Shown: positions 25,552 to 34,637 of the stretch, piece by piece
Layout: each line of letters starts with the position of its first letter
Position numbering within the stretch: position 1 is the first letter of the stretch
NCBI RefSeq assembly: GCF_900105095.1
Contig: NZ_LT629743.1
Span: 2,046,001 to 2,110,000 of the forward strand
Reading direction: 5' to 3'
From: Erythrobacter sp. HL-111
GTDB lineage: Bacteria > Pseudomonadota > Alphaproteobacteria > Sphingomonadales > Sphingomonadaceae
DNA: 64,000 nucleotides
Notes under the pieces: generated by a model
Database searches by the model: none
Told to the model about the DNA's origin: nothing
What the model saw: only the letters and a program-made list of their open reading frames with translations
Program-made: the position numbers and the translations under genes

Positions 25552-26400
25552 CTACGAGGCACTCGCTGGCACCTCGCGGTTCTCACTTTCCTTGAGCAAG
25601 AGCCTGATCGTCCAGAAATACCACAGCTTGTAGAAGGCGTATGAGAAGCCGGGCAGTCCATCGAGGAAGCCCCGCTTTACCACGTATGTCCATGCAAAGT
25701 AGGCCCAAGCGAACCACCATTTATCAATATTGCGGTATTTGTTTTTCTGGCGATCCGTAAGCTGCGCCCAGACTTCCCGACCAGAACTTCTTAGTTGGCG
25801 AGTACGCTGGGCCTCCCAGAGAGCGTAGTCCTTGTGTCGCTGTATGAACTTTGCGACACCGCGGTCATCACGATGATCGATTGGGGCAGTGATTTCCCCT
25901 ACATCGCCTTCGATCACCGGGTGTTCATGCACTTCCATGTCGAGGCCAGACCAAGCCTCCTCGTCAATCCTTTCGTAAAGACCTCTTCCAATCTTGAATA
26001 GAGCCAGTTTGCGCTGCGGATCCCCATGTTTGAGAGGCTGGCCAAGGAAAAAGTTTGTGTACTTCAACCAGAACGCATCGAACCGATCTTCAGCTAGAGC
26101 CGCGCCTACCTCATTGCAGAACATTTCCGTAACAAGTTCGTCCGCATCGAGGAAGAGAACCCATTCATTCTGCAACCGCTGGTTGAGCAACACCCAATTA
26201 CGCTTCTTGGGATAGCGCCCATTCCACTCGAACTGAATGACTGTCGCACCATGATTGGCAGCGATCTGGCAGGTAGCGTCGGTGCTGCCAGAATCGACCA
26301 CGATCACTTCATCAAAGCATCCAAGGCGCTGAAGACACTGACCAAGGTTCGCTTCCTCATTCCGCACCGGAATGACGACAGAAATGGGGATGCTTCCCAT
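25552..26400 (-). CDS. Glycosyltransferase family 2 protein
   Basis: A 282-residue GT-A fold glycosyltransferase of the WaaE/KdtX-like type. The N-terminus ISVVIPVRNEEANL and VDSGSTD bind the nucleotide, and LDADE supplies the DXD metal motif (around residue 85). YPKKRNWVLLNQ and the HPVIEGDVGEI segment are typical of this subgroup, which adds glucose or related sugars. There is a hydrophobic region near the C-terminus (about 230-265) that may associate with the membrane. Its ATG overlaps the stop of the acetyltransferase by one base (TAATG). The acceptor is unknown. Confidence 0.9.
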   Translation of the reverse strand: MGSIPISVVIPVRNEEANLGQCLQRLGCFDEVIVVDSGSTDATCQIAANHGATVIQFEWNGRYPKKRNWVLLNQRLQNEWVLFLDADELVTEMFCNEVGAALAEDRFDAFWLKYTNFFLGQPLKHGDPQRKLALFKIGRGLYERIDEEAWSGLDMEVHEHPVIEGDVGEITAPIDHRDDRGVAKFIQRHKDYALWEAQRTRQLRSSGREVWAQLTDRQKNKYRNIDKWWFAWAYFAWTYVVKRGFLDGLPGFSYAFYKLWYFWTIRLLLKESENREVPASAS

Positions 26401-26960
26401 TAAGCGAACGGAGGGCGCTGCTTGATTGGGCGCGCCGGATTGCCACCGACGACCATCTCATCGGGCACGTTTTTCACTGCTACCGCGCGGGCAGCGACGA
26501 TTGAGCGGGCCCCGATGACAACATCGGGACCAATGAATGCCTCGGCACAGATCCACGCATCGTCTCCCACCGTTATCGGTAATTTTAGAAGCGGCATAGC
26601 GGGGTCTGTATAGTCGTGGCTACCGGCGCACAGATGCGCGTGCTGCGATATCGTGACCCGTTGCCCAATTGAAATCGCGCCAAGAGCGTAAAGGACAGCT
26701 CCATCGCCGACCGCGGATTGATCCCCGATCGACAGGTTCCAGGGGATGGTGATTTTCGTAGTAGGATAAATGTGGACGTCACGACCAATCTTGGCGCCGA
26801 AAAAGCGGAGAAAAGTTCGGCGCCATCCCCAGAGCGGACGAGGAGACCACGCAAAGAATGGAATGGAAAAAACATCCCATAGAGCACGCAAGACAAGATC
26901 ACGCTTAGACCATTTCCTGGCGCGACGGTTTTGCTGAATGTCTAAACCTGATTGCGACAC
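26400..26960 (-). CDS. WcaF-like colanic-acid-type acetyltransferase
   Basis: A 186-residue left-handed beta-helix acetyltransferase. Hexapeptide repeats are visible from about residue 55 (IGRDVHIYP, IGDQSAVGDGAVLYALGAISIGQRV), with the catalytic-region His in ISQHAHLCAGSHDYTD, and the C-terminal VVGGNPARPIKQRP cap. The N-terminal SKRDLVLRALWDVFSIPFFAWSPRPLWGWRRTFL-type region (shown in part) matches WcaF/WcaB enzymes that O-acetylate exopolysaccharide sugars with acetyl-CoA. It is overlapped at its stop by the GT2 gene and starts 12 bases after the upstream glycosyltransferase stop. The start is GTG. Confidence 0.9.
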   Translation of the reverse strand: MSQSGLDIQQNRRARKWSKRDLVLRALWDVFSIPFFAWSPRPLWGWRRTFLRFFGAKIGRDVHIYPTTKITIPWNLSIGDQSAVGDGAVLYALGAISIGQRVTISQHAHLCAGSHDYTDPAMPLLKLPITVGDDAWICAEAFIGPDVVIGARSIVAARAVAVKNVPDEMVVGGNPARPIKQRPPFA

Positions 26961-26972
26961 CTAAATAATTCT

Positions 26973-28118
26973 TCAGTCGATATGCACACAGGAAGGCCGA
27001 TCCTGCCGTCCCGTCACCCACTCGTAAACCTGAAGCATCTGCTGCGCGATTGCATCCCATCCGAAGTCACGTTCCATCCAGACCCTTCCGCGCATTCCCA
27101 TCTCATGAAGCTCTTCTCGCGGCAAAGCGGTGGCTTCCATCAATGCCTGTCGCAAGCTGTCCTCGGTAAGATCGATCCACCAACCGCATTGATTGTCGCG
27201 CAGGCCGGACCATGGCGCATTCTTTGTCGTGATTACAGGGACTTCCTGCGCAAGTGCCTCGGCAATTACAAGCCCGAAATTTTCAGCATGAGTGGGCAAG
27301 ACAAAAACGTCTGCGCTCCGATAGAGAGCCTCTTTCGTTTCACCCTCTACCGCAGGCATCCAGACTATTCCGGTCAACCGGAGGCGTTCAGCAAGAGCCT
27401 GCATTTCGGCAGTATGGCCGGCCTCGTCAGGACCAGCGATAACCAGTTCCCAATCCGGGCGCGAAGCGGACAGGGACGCCCAGGCACGCAACAGGATATG
27501 CAAGCCCTTTTTGGGATGGATGCGGCTCAGGAACAAGAGCCGACGCCGACGATCATCGCGTATCGGACGTGGCTTAAGCTGCGGAACATCGACACCATTG
27601 GGCACGATCGCAATGGGATTGCGCAGGCCAAATTCGCGGAAGTGATCCGCTTCCATTTCTGCAGTTGCCCGTAAGCAGGCGGCACGAGCAAGATGCTTGT
27701 CCTCGAACCAGAAGCGCACGATCTGTTTCTTCCATTTGGAGTTCACGCGCGCCCAAGGATCAAGCATGCCGCGAGGTGTCACCAGGTAGGGAGTCCCATG
27801 CCTGCGATGATGGGTCAGGTTCGCCAATGACGAATACGTCCATAGTCCCTGGACATCCACGACGCCGGGATCCAATCGGGCAAGTGTGGCAGACATTCCA
27901 GTCGCAAAGCCGAATTTGCGCGGCCCATTGGCACGGTGAGCGTGGACACTCGGGCCCCAATCCGATGCCGCCTCAGCATTTGCCGGGTCCTCGATCCCGA
28001 CCACTTCGATGCTGCCGTGGCCACACCTTCCCAAAGCCGCAACCAAGTTGGGTACAGAGGCCGAAAGTCCGCCTGCGGCTGGCGAGAGAATGCCCGAAAC
28101 GAAACAAAGGCGAGACAT
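26973..28118 (-). CDS. Glycosyltransferase family 4 protein
   Basis: A 381-residue GT-B enzyme. The N-terminal domain begins with LCFVSGILSPAAGGLSASV, and the C-terminal glycosyltransferase domain carries LLFLSRIHPKKGLHILLRAW and the nucleotide-sugar E-x7-E motif in PTHAENFGLVIAEALAQEVP. GMLDPWA and VPNGVD are further family features. The ATG at 28118 is preferred; a TTG at 28133 in the same frame lies closer to the upstream stop. It belongs to the tightly packed minus-strand glycan operon. Confidence 0.9.
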   Translation of the reverse strand: MSRLCFVSGILSPAAGGLSASVPNLVAALGRCGHGSIEVVGIEDPANAEAASDWGPSVHAHRANGPRKFGFATGMSATLARLDPGVVDVQGLWTYSSLANLTHHRRHGTPYLVTPRGMLDPWARVNSKWKKQIVRFWFEDKHLARAACLRATAEMEADHFREFGLRNPIAIVPNGVDVPQLKPRPIRDDRRRRLLFLSRIHPKKGLHILLRAWASLSASRPDWELVIAGPDEAGHTAEMQALAERLRLTGIVWMPAVEGETKEALYRSADVFVLPTHAENFGLVIAEALAQEVPVITTKNAPWSGLRDNQCGWWIDLTEDSLRQALMEATALPREELHEMGMRGRVWMERDFGWDAIAQQMLQVYEWVTGRQDRPSCVHID

Positions 28119-28139
28119 TGAAAGTTCATTCAACGCGCA

Positions 28140-28790
28140 TCAGCCCGGCGCCCTGCATGAAAAAAGGATGTTGTCGGAGAATAATTGACCCCTCAAAAAG
28201 GGAAAAAACCTTCGCCATTTTTTCTTCGTTCCGGGAATCCGTCCATGGTCTGTGTATGTGATGAATTGTTCAGTTGCACCACATTCGCGCGAAATTCGCT
28301 GAAGGTCGCATTCAAGTAATGCGGTGATATGACCAGGATAGCAAGAATCTTGGAAATGTTGATGCTGATTCCGGGTTAGGAAGCATACACGTGAAGTTAA
28401 ACTATGTTGGTTTGGGGTAGATAGAAGGATCTGGGAATTCGGCTTGGCAATCCTGCAGACTTCTCTCATGAAGTGGCGCGGGTTCTCCACATGCTCGATA
28501 ACTGCCAAGGAAATTACTGCATCAAATTCACCAGTCTCTGCTGGCCAATGCTTGTTGAGATCGCACGCCCTAACATCAAACGCATCTTCAGAGCAATCTG
28601 GAGTGTAATCAAGTAATATTACTCGATATCCCCTTTCAGCCAATAGTCGAGAAAAATTTCCCCGACCTCCTCCCACATCTGCAACCTTCGCGCCTGGAAA
28701 TAAATGGAAATCTTGGATTCTATCTAGCGCAGCCCTGTAAATAGGTGACGATGAGCTGCCCATCGTTTGTATGCCCACGGGATTATTCAT
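28140..28790 (-). CDS. Class I SAM-dependent methyltransferase
   Basis: A 216-residue methyltransferase. Motif I is VADVGGGRGNFSRLL (residues about 37-51), followed by VILLDYTPD, a short DVRACDLN motif II region, and FDAVISLAVIEHVENPRHF (motif III with the IEH typical of the UbiE/Methyltransf_11 group). The N-terminal residue stretch NNPVGIQTMGSSSS is short. Its ATG overlaps the stop of the upstream FkbM gene (ATGA). It probably methylates a sugar of the surface glycan; the target position is unknown. Confidence 0.86.
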   Translation of the reverse strand: MNNPVGIQTMGSSSSPIYRAALDRIQDFHLFPGAKVADVGGGRGNFSRLLAERGYRVILLDYTPDCSEDAFDVRACDLNKHWPAETGEFDAVISLAVIEHVENPRHFMREVCRIAKPNSQILLSTPNQHSLTSRVCFLTRNQHQHFQDSCYPGHITALLECDLQRISRECGATEQFITYTDHGRIPGTKKKWRRFFPFLRGQLFSDNILFSCRAPG

Positions 28791-29680
28791 CGCCTGAGGC
28801 CTCCACGAAGGCAGCTCCATCCGCCTTGCTCCAGAAATTCGATCGACTTACCCTTTTCTACGGCTATGATATTAGTGGCCTCCCCAATGAGCTGTCTGGG
28901 ACGATCGACCACGGGAATCAATCGTGGGCCATAGAAATTCCGATCAATGAGGAAACTCATATATCCGACACCTGCCAAAGACTCGCATGCCACACTCGGC
29001 AATTCCCGCATTTCTTCGAAAATGAGGAAATCGATCCGCGCATTGGCGAGCGACTTACTCATGCCTGCAAAAACGTCATCCTCGTGTCCTTCGACATCGA
29101 TTTTCACGAGCCTTATCGGAGAGCCTTCCGCACACCATTCATCGAATATGATCGTATCGACCCGGTGGGCTCGCCGCCCGTCGGTCGCCCCCTCAGTAAG
29201 CCGCGCCACTCCGGAATTGTTGCCGAAGGTTTCGGGCTCAACCAATTGGCTGGTCCCCGCTCTACTAGACACAGCGTAGGGCAAAACCTCGACATGGGAG
29301 CTAGCCAGACTGCAGGCGTTCCATGCGCGAACGTTTTCCTTAAGACGCTCACGCGTTTGCGGGTGGGGCTCAAAAGCGAAAACGGCACCATTTTCTCCAG
29401 CCCGCCTAGACATCAGCGAAGTCATGATCCCGATGTTTGCGCCGATATCGACGACCCGATCACCCGGACGAACAATCCGGCTGATCATCTCGCATGTACG
29501 CAGGTCAGACAGGCCAAGCGTTAGCATTGCCCGGCCGTGCAATTCGGAAGGATCAAAGTTGATCGGCAAGCCCCAAGGGGTCTTTGCTGATCGCTTATTG
29601 GCAGTCAATCCGACAGACTTGGCCATGCGCCGAACGATCTGCGCGGGACGATAGATATATTCTGGCCTAAGCGCGCGCAT
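28787..29680 (-). CDS. FkbM family methyltransferase (third in cluster)
   Basis: A 297-residue FkbM-type SAM methyltransferase. Motif I is VVDIGANIGIMTSLM, followed by VFAFEPHPQTRERLKEN and the KIDVEGHEDDVFAGM motif, all diagnostic of the FkbM group that O-methylates sugars or polyketides. The ATG at 29680 is chosen because AAGGGGAT precedes it; the frame extends further back only through the upstream gene. The start lies inside the last codons of the upstream polymerase-like gene, and the stop overlaps the next methyltransferase. Confidence 0.9.
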   Translation of the reverse strand: MRALRPEYIYRPAQIVRRMAKSVGLTANKRSAKTPWGLPINFDPSELHGRAMLTLGLSDLRTCEMISRIVRPGDRVVDIGANIGIMTSLMSRRAGENGAVFAFEPHPQTRERLKENVRAWNACSLASSHVEVLPYAVSSRAGTSQLVEPETFGNNSGVARLTEGATDGRRAHRVDTIIFDEWCAEGSPIRLVKIDVEGHEDDVFAGMSKSLANARIDFLIFEEMRELPSVACESLAGVGYMSFLIDRNFYGPRLIPVVDRPRQLIGEATNIIAVEKGKSIEFLEQGGWSCLRGGLRR

Positions 29681-31028
29681 GGTATCCCCTTCGAGGTGTA
29701 TCGCGGTGCAATGCCAAGACGAGCCCCAGGAAAAGCCACGGGAGGAAAGCATTGACCGGTGAATGTGTGACCTGACCAAGGGCAAAGGGCAGAACATAGT
29801 AACCGACCAATGGCAGTGCCATCTCCCGCCCCTTCCTGACCAGCCGAAACGCAATGAACAGCACTGACGCGGCGGTTGCGAAACGCAAAGCCAGCATAGC
29901 GATGCCGAAAAGAAGGCCAAGCTCATTCACGTTCCGCTGCAAGTCGCTTTCGCCGAAACTGAGCGGGGGCACACCAAGCAAGCTGGCAACGCCAGGCGCG
30001 CCCAATCCAATTCCCTCGCCAAAAATTGGTGCCGTGAACAACGGCTCGACCCAGGCAAATAGGCCGCCTATGGCACGATCCCAGATCGATCCTTCGCTGC
30101 GCTCTGCGGCTTCAAGACGCTTCGCCATCGCATCGAGCATGTCGGGGAACACGTTCACAAGAAGCAGTCCGGCGAGAACAGCAAAGCCGAGCACCCCCAG
30201 AATTCGGGAAAACGCCTTGAGCGCTGCGCGACTGGTGGAGAGGCCGGCTATCGTGACCAGCATGATCGCGGCGATCATGAAATAGATGGATCGGCTTCCG
30301 GTCAGGACTGCCATGCTGGCAACAGCAACGCCGCTCAAGGCGAGCAGCAACACGCGCCATCGGCTCGACGTCCTGTCGATGTAGAACGCCATGAACAGCG
30401 CCACCAATGCAGCCGTGTATTGAACATTCGGTCCTGTATAGGTGAACAAACCAAAGGGGCGGATGATATTATCCTTAAGCCCCACTGCTCCCCCCTCGTC
30501 TTCGCCGACACCAAGATTGACGAATGCCGATGGCGGTGCCGAATACTGCACAGATACGAGAAGAGCATAGGGGATCGAAATCAGGAGATTGAGCAGGATG
30601 AATTTTCGGACGTCCTCCATCCGGAAAGTCTCTGCAACCACGAAGGCCAGGGGCATGTAGAGCCAATAGGTTCGGACGCCCAGCATCCAACCAACAAGCC
30701 CATAACCATTAATGAGATATTGCCCGAGGCCCAGCAAGACCGTGAGAATGGCAAAACCGATCCAAAGCTGGGCCAAGCCCCGAAGGCGGATGAAGCTGTT
30801 GACGACGCAATAGGTATAGAGCGCGAGCACGAAAGGATCGCGCAGCAGCGTCAATGGAGTGGCGAGGCTGGGAAAGATCCATTTGCGAAAGGCGCCCTCG
30901 AGCAACGAGAGCGCAAAGATGAAGAAGACGCTGCGCACCACAAGGACCCGCTGCGCCTCGCGGCGGCTACCCACACTTCTCGCCCGGCCGGGATAGGCTC
31001 GGGCGGCGGTTATCGCGCGTCCAGCCAT
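29667..31028 (-). CDS. Wzy-like polysaccharide polymerase / O-antigen ligase-like membrane protein
   Basis: A 453-residue integral membrane protein with about 11 hydrophobic segments. A large periplasmic loop near residues 305-365 (DAMAKRLEAAERSEGS, IFGEGIGLG) and the RPFGLFTYTGPNVQY region resemble polysaccharide polymerases and O-antigen ligases. The end TRRGYHARA is basic. It sits among glycosyltransferase and methyltransferase genes, which supports a polymerase of the repeating unit. It overlaps both neighbours (starts inside the GT4 gene, ends past the FkbM start), indicating one operon. Wzy and WaaL cannot be separated by sequence alone. Confidence 0.78.
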   Translation of the reverse strand: MAGRAITAARAYPGRARSVGSRREAQRVLVVRSVFFIFALSLLEGAFRKWIFPSLATPLTLLRDPFVLALYTYCVVNSFIRLRGLAQLWIGFAILTVLLGLGQYLINGYGLVGWMLGVRTYWLYMPLAFVVAETFRMEDVRKFILLNLLISIPYALLVSVQYSAPPSAFVNLGVGEDEGGAVGLKDNIIRPFGLFTYTGPNVQYTAALVALFMAFYIDRTSSRWRVLLLALSGVAVASMAVLTGSRSIYFMIAAIMLVTIAGLSTSRAALKAFSRILGVLGFAVLAGLLLVNVFPDMLDAMAKRLEAAERSEGSIWDRAIGGLFAWVEPLFTAPIFGEGIGLGAPGVASLLGVPPLSFGESDLQRNVNELGLLFGIAMLALRFATAASVLFIAFRLVRKGREMALPLVGYYVLPFALGQVTHSPVNAFLPWLFLGLVLALHRDTPRRGYHARA

Positions 31029-32257
31029 TCGGTCACCAAGTCGCCGATCTGGGTCTCGTAACGCATCCAGCTCATTTCAGCGGCCTTGGCCTTGGCCGCA
31101 TGGGCCATTTCCTGCCTCTGCGTCTCATCTTCGGCGAGGCGCGTGATACGGTCCGCCAGAACCGCGGGGTCGCGGATCGGGACGATAAAGCCATCGATGC
31201 CCTCGTCGAGAATATCAGGTCCAGCCGTGTGCGGCGTGGTGATAACGGGCAGACCCGCTGCCATGGCCTCGGTGATTACCATGCCGAACCCCTCTGCAAT
31301 CGAGGGAAACACGAAGACATGCGCGCGAGCCATTTCCTCCATCAGGGTCGCGTGGGGAATCGCCCCCAGCCAAGTCACGCGCGGATCGGAAAGAAACCGG
31401 TCGAGGGACGCAGGCACCTTTGCTGGTCGAGGTCCGGCAAGTGTCAAGTGCCAGTCGATCTCGAGCATTCCCACTGCGCTGATGAGATCGGCGATGCCCT
31501 TACGCTGCGCCAAGTGGCCAGCGTAAAGCAATTGAAGCGGCGCGCTGGCCTCTCGACCAGCTGGCCGCGTGAGCGCGGGCGGCGGACAGCCGAAGGGCGT
31601 CACGTGAACGGGACGATCCCCGGCGATGCCGGACAGACTGTCGCGAGTAAAACTTGAAGCGACAATGATGTGATCAGCGAATTCGATTTCAGCATCCTTG
31701 CGCGCGTGCTTTTCCGCGCTGTCACGCAGGCCTTCCATCGTGCAGGCCCATTCGGGCAACCGCTCGGCCTCCTCCTCGAGCAGGCATCGCAAAGTGCGCC
31801 AGTGGGTGATGGGCAAATCGTAGATCGCCAGGCGTCCCGTCTCGTGTGCGGCCTTGAAGCTTTCGAGAGCACCGTCTTCGTAAGCATATACGGCGCGCCA
31901 AGGCTCTCTGTCGGTGCGCAAGCGCTTCGCCACCGCACGGTCCAGATCTCGGTAGACGCCATCGACAGACGCCCAGCCTGCCTCATGCGCCGTGAGCGAC
32001 TCGATCCTTGCGCCGAGCGCTGCCAAACGGATGGCCTCACGCCAAGGGCGCGATTTGGTTTTGGACCATGGCGCCTCGCCAAAATGCCGCTGCGAAAGAC
32101 GCCGTTGAACGCCGTTCTTTAGCCAAGTCAGCTCAGCTAGCTCTCCCGGCAATGCAAGCGTCGTCCAATATTGCGCCAAAAGCCCATTTTTCTCGAGGGC
32201 GCGCAAAACTGCCCGCAAACAGGGGTTGCCGGTAGGATGGCTAACAATGACGGTCAT
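31010..32257 (-). CDS. Glycosyltransferase family 4 protein
   Basis: A 415-residue GT-B glycosyltransferase. The N-terminus TVIVSHPTGNPCLRAVLRALE and the C-terminal LQLLYAGHLAQRKGIADLI, VFVFPSIAEGFGMVITEAMA (E-x7-E) and ITTPHTAGPDIL are the key elements. The ATG at 32257 lies inside the end of the disrupted sulfotransferase gene upstream, and the stop overlaps the polymerase-like gene. A Trp/Arg-rich middle region (about 60-150) is unusual for the family and probably binds the acceptor. The donor sugar is not predictable. Confidence 0.88.
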   Translation of the reverse strand: MTVIVSHPTGNPCLRAVLRALEKNGLLAQYWTTLALPGELAELTWLKNGVQRRLSQRHFGEAPWSKTKSRPWREAIRLAALGARIESLTAHEAGWASVDGVYRDLDRAVAKRLRTDREPWRAVYAYEDGALESFKAAHETGRLAIYDLPITHWRTLRCLLEEEAERLPEWACTMEGLRDSAEKHARKDAEIEFADHIIVASSFTRDSLSGIAGDRPVHVTPFGCPPPALTRPAGREASAPLQLLYAGHLAQRKGIADLISAVGMLEIDWHLTLAGPRPAKVPASLDRFLSDPRVTWLGAIPHATLMEEMARAHVFVFPSIAEGFGMVITEAMAAGLPVITTPHTAGPDILDEGIDGFIVPIRDPAVLADRITRLAEDETQRQEMAHAAKAKAAEMSWMRYETQIGDLVTEWLDAR

Positions 32258-32564
32258 GCACCGCAATTATCTCATCATGCAGGTCGTTCGCTTTGCTGAG
32301 CAAGGAGCGTAGCTTGGCAGACTTGGAATGAGTGGCAGAGAAGCCCTCATCAAGCTCCTGCTTGATTTGATCGCGCAGCTCGGTCGGCATCGCGTGCCAT
32401 CCCAGTGGTTTCTTCCGTTCGTGCAAGACCGGCCCGTCGGCGAAGCTCGTGCCGAACTTGTCATTCACCTGCCGGATCACGCTCTCAAGGTCATGCGTCA
32501 CGCGATCAAACGGCGCAATCACTACGCTATCCAGATGGGGAAAAAGCGCACGGTAAAATGCTAG

Positions 32565-34223
32565 CCCGGATTATTCACCGGCAGTGGTCTGACGGGTTGG
32601 CGGGAGTGGCGTAAGCATTTGCATTGTTGTAGGAATGTGGTTGCTTAAGCCAGACCTGCAACGGGGCAAAATATGCCACAGACCACACCCGCCGGATGCG
32701 ATGATAGCGCGTCCGTATTTTCGTTTCCAGCAGTGCGCGGCAAGAAGGTCACAGCTGCGTTTGACGGCGGCAGGCTGACCTCGGATGGCGGGGTCCTGGT
32801 GCTGGCTCAGGCCGAGCGCATGATGGGGCTCTGCCAGCGGCTTGCGGCGTGTATTGCCGATCCGCGCGATCCTGCTCGGGTGGTTCATCGGCTTGAAGAT
32901 ATCCTGCGCGCGCGGATGTTCGCGATCGCCTGCGGCTATGAGGATGCCGATGATCTCGACGCTCTGCGCGATGATCCGGGCTTCCGCCTTGCGCTGGGCA
33001 AGCTGCCGGGATCGGGTGCGGGGTTGGCCAGCCAACCGACGATGAGCCGCTGGGAGAATGCGCCGAGCACGCGCGAGCTGGCAAAGATGCTGGGGATCAT
33101 GATCGACATCTACTGCGCCAGCTACCCCACTCCGCCGGCGGCGGTGACGCTGGATATCGATGACACCTGCGACGTCGTGCACGGCTATCAGCAACTCTCC
33201 TTCTGGAACGGACATCATGGGGAGCGCTGCTTCCTGCCGATCCATGTCTACGACACGGCAACGGGCCGGCCGGTGGCGATGCTGCTGCGCACGGGCAAGA
33301 CGCCTTCTGGCAAGGAGGCGGCAGGGCATATCCGGCGTCTGGTGCGCCATCTTCGCCGCCACTGGCCTGATACCCACATCACCATCCGCGGTGACGGGCA
33401 TTATGGACGGCCCGAGGTCATGGCCTTCTGCGAGGCGGCCCATGTCGATTACGTGTTCGGTCTGCCGACCAACGCCGCGCTGCGCGCTGATCCGGTTATC
33501 GTCACTGCCGCCGATGCCTGCGCGGTCCGCCGCGCCGAGTGCCAACTCCCGGTCCTGCGCAGCTATGCCGAGACCCGCTACGGCGCGAAGAGCTGGAACC
33601 GCCAGCGCCGCGTCGTCGCCAGGATCGAGGCCAGCACGCTGGGCATGGATATCCGCTATGTCGTCACATCGCTAACCCAAGGCTCGGCTGAATACATCTA
33701 TGACACGCTCTACTGTGCGCGCGGGCAGGCCGAGAACTTGATCAAGCTGCACAAGACCCAGCTGGCCAGTGACCGCACCTCGTGCCGGTCGGCGAACGCC
33801 AACCAGATGCGCCTGATCCTGCACACCGCTGCCTACTGGCTGCTGTGGCGCGTTCAGCAGGCGATCCCAAAGACCACCGCTCTGGCAAAAGCCGAGTTTA
33901 CGACCCTGCGCCTGCGGCTGCTCAAGGTTGCTGCCCGCGTCATGGAAAGCGCCACCCGAATCCGCGTAGCGTTCGCCTCTGCGTGCCCCGATGCCGATCT
34001 GATGCGTGCCATCGTTCTCGCGCTCAAGCCTGCGCCGACGTAGCGGGCGCGGCAGTGCCGCAGAAACCCCGAGCCAAGTCCTTCAACCAGAAAAGCCCAT
34101 CGATCACAGCGCGGTGAAACAGACGCCAGCGGTGCCGCACGCCCGCTCTACGCCGCCGCACGCAGCAGTGGCGTCAAGCTCGCGCCGAGAGGCGCCCAAC
34201 CGCATCGCCGTGAATAAGAGAGG
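32565..34223 (+). mobile_element. IS1380-family insertion sequence, copy 2 (1,659 bp)
   Basis: The second copy of the element, the same length and orientation as copy 1. The ends are CCCGGATTATTCAC and GTGAATAAGAGAGG, flanked by the 4-bp target duplication CTAG at 32561-32564 and 34224-34227. It interrupts a sulfotransferase-like gene. It differs from copy 1 at about a dozen positions, and all ten differences found in the transposase gene are synonymous. Confidence 0.95.
32673..34043 (+). CDS. IS1380 family transposase (copy 2)
   Basis: A 456-residue transposase identical in protein sequence to the copy at 18555-19925, with the same candidate catalytic Asp (163/164, 241) and Glu354. Ten third-position or synonymous base differences separate the two genes, six of them within about 34 bases (copy 1 coordinates 19370-19403). 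The frame is intact. It is transcribed opposite to the glycan operon it interrupts. Confidence 0.96.
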   Translation: MPQTTPAGCDDSASVFSFPAVRGKKVTAAFDGGRLTSDGGVLVLAQAERMMGLCQRLAACIADPRDPARVVHRLEDILRARMFAIACGYEDADDLDALRDDPGFRLALGKLPGSGAGLASQPTMSRWENAPSTRELAKMLGIMIDIYCASYPTPPAAVTLDIDDTCDVVHGYQQLSFWNGHHGERCFLPIHVYDTATGRPVAMLLRTGKTPSGKEAAGHIRRLVRHLRRHWPDTHITIRGDGHYGRPEVMAFCEAAHVDYVFGLPTNAALRADPVIVTAADACAVRRAECQLPVLRSYAETRYGAKSWNRQRRVVARIEASTLGMDIRYVVTSLTQGSAEYIYDTLYCARGQAENLIKLHKTQLASDRTSCRSANANQMRLILHTAAYWLLWRVQQAIPKTTALAKAEFTTLRLRLLKVAARVMESATRIRVAFASACPDADLMRAIVLALKPAPT

Positions 34224-34637
34224 CTAGCCAGGCGCTCAATACGTTAATGTAGCCAAGCTGAGCTTGCCGCTGTTCTCGCCCCCCTCTCCGTCTTGCCTCC
34301 TCGCGAAGCGCCAGGTTGGAAAGAGCAGCCTCCTTGGGACGTCGGATCAGCATCACGGCCGGCACGCCCAGCTCGACAGCTCGCAGCAGCTGGGCTGCGT
34401 GATGCTTATGGTGGGCAAGCTTGACCGTTCGGGGCTGGCGGTCGAGAAAGCCATAGGCCGTGGTACTGTTGGCCGACCGCGGATAGCCTTCAATAACAAG
34501 TTCGGTGTCGGGCTGAATGCACAAGGCGTCACGCGGTCCAGTCATGTCGCGCAAACCATAATAGAGCGCCGGCCTCGTCGATGCGAACGTGACGGCCCGA
34601 TAACGGGTGCTGAGAACAAAATTGTCAATCGCAAGCT

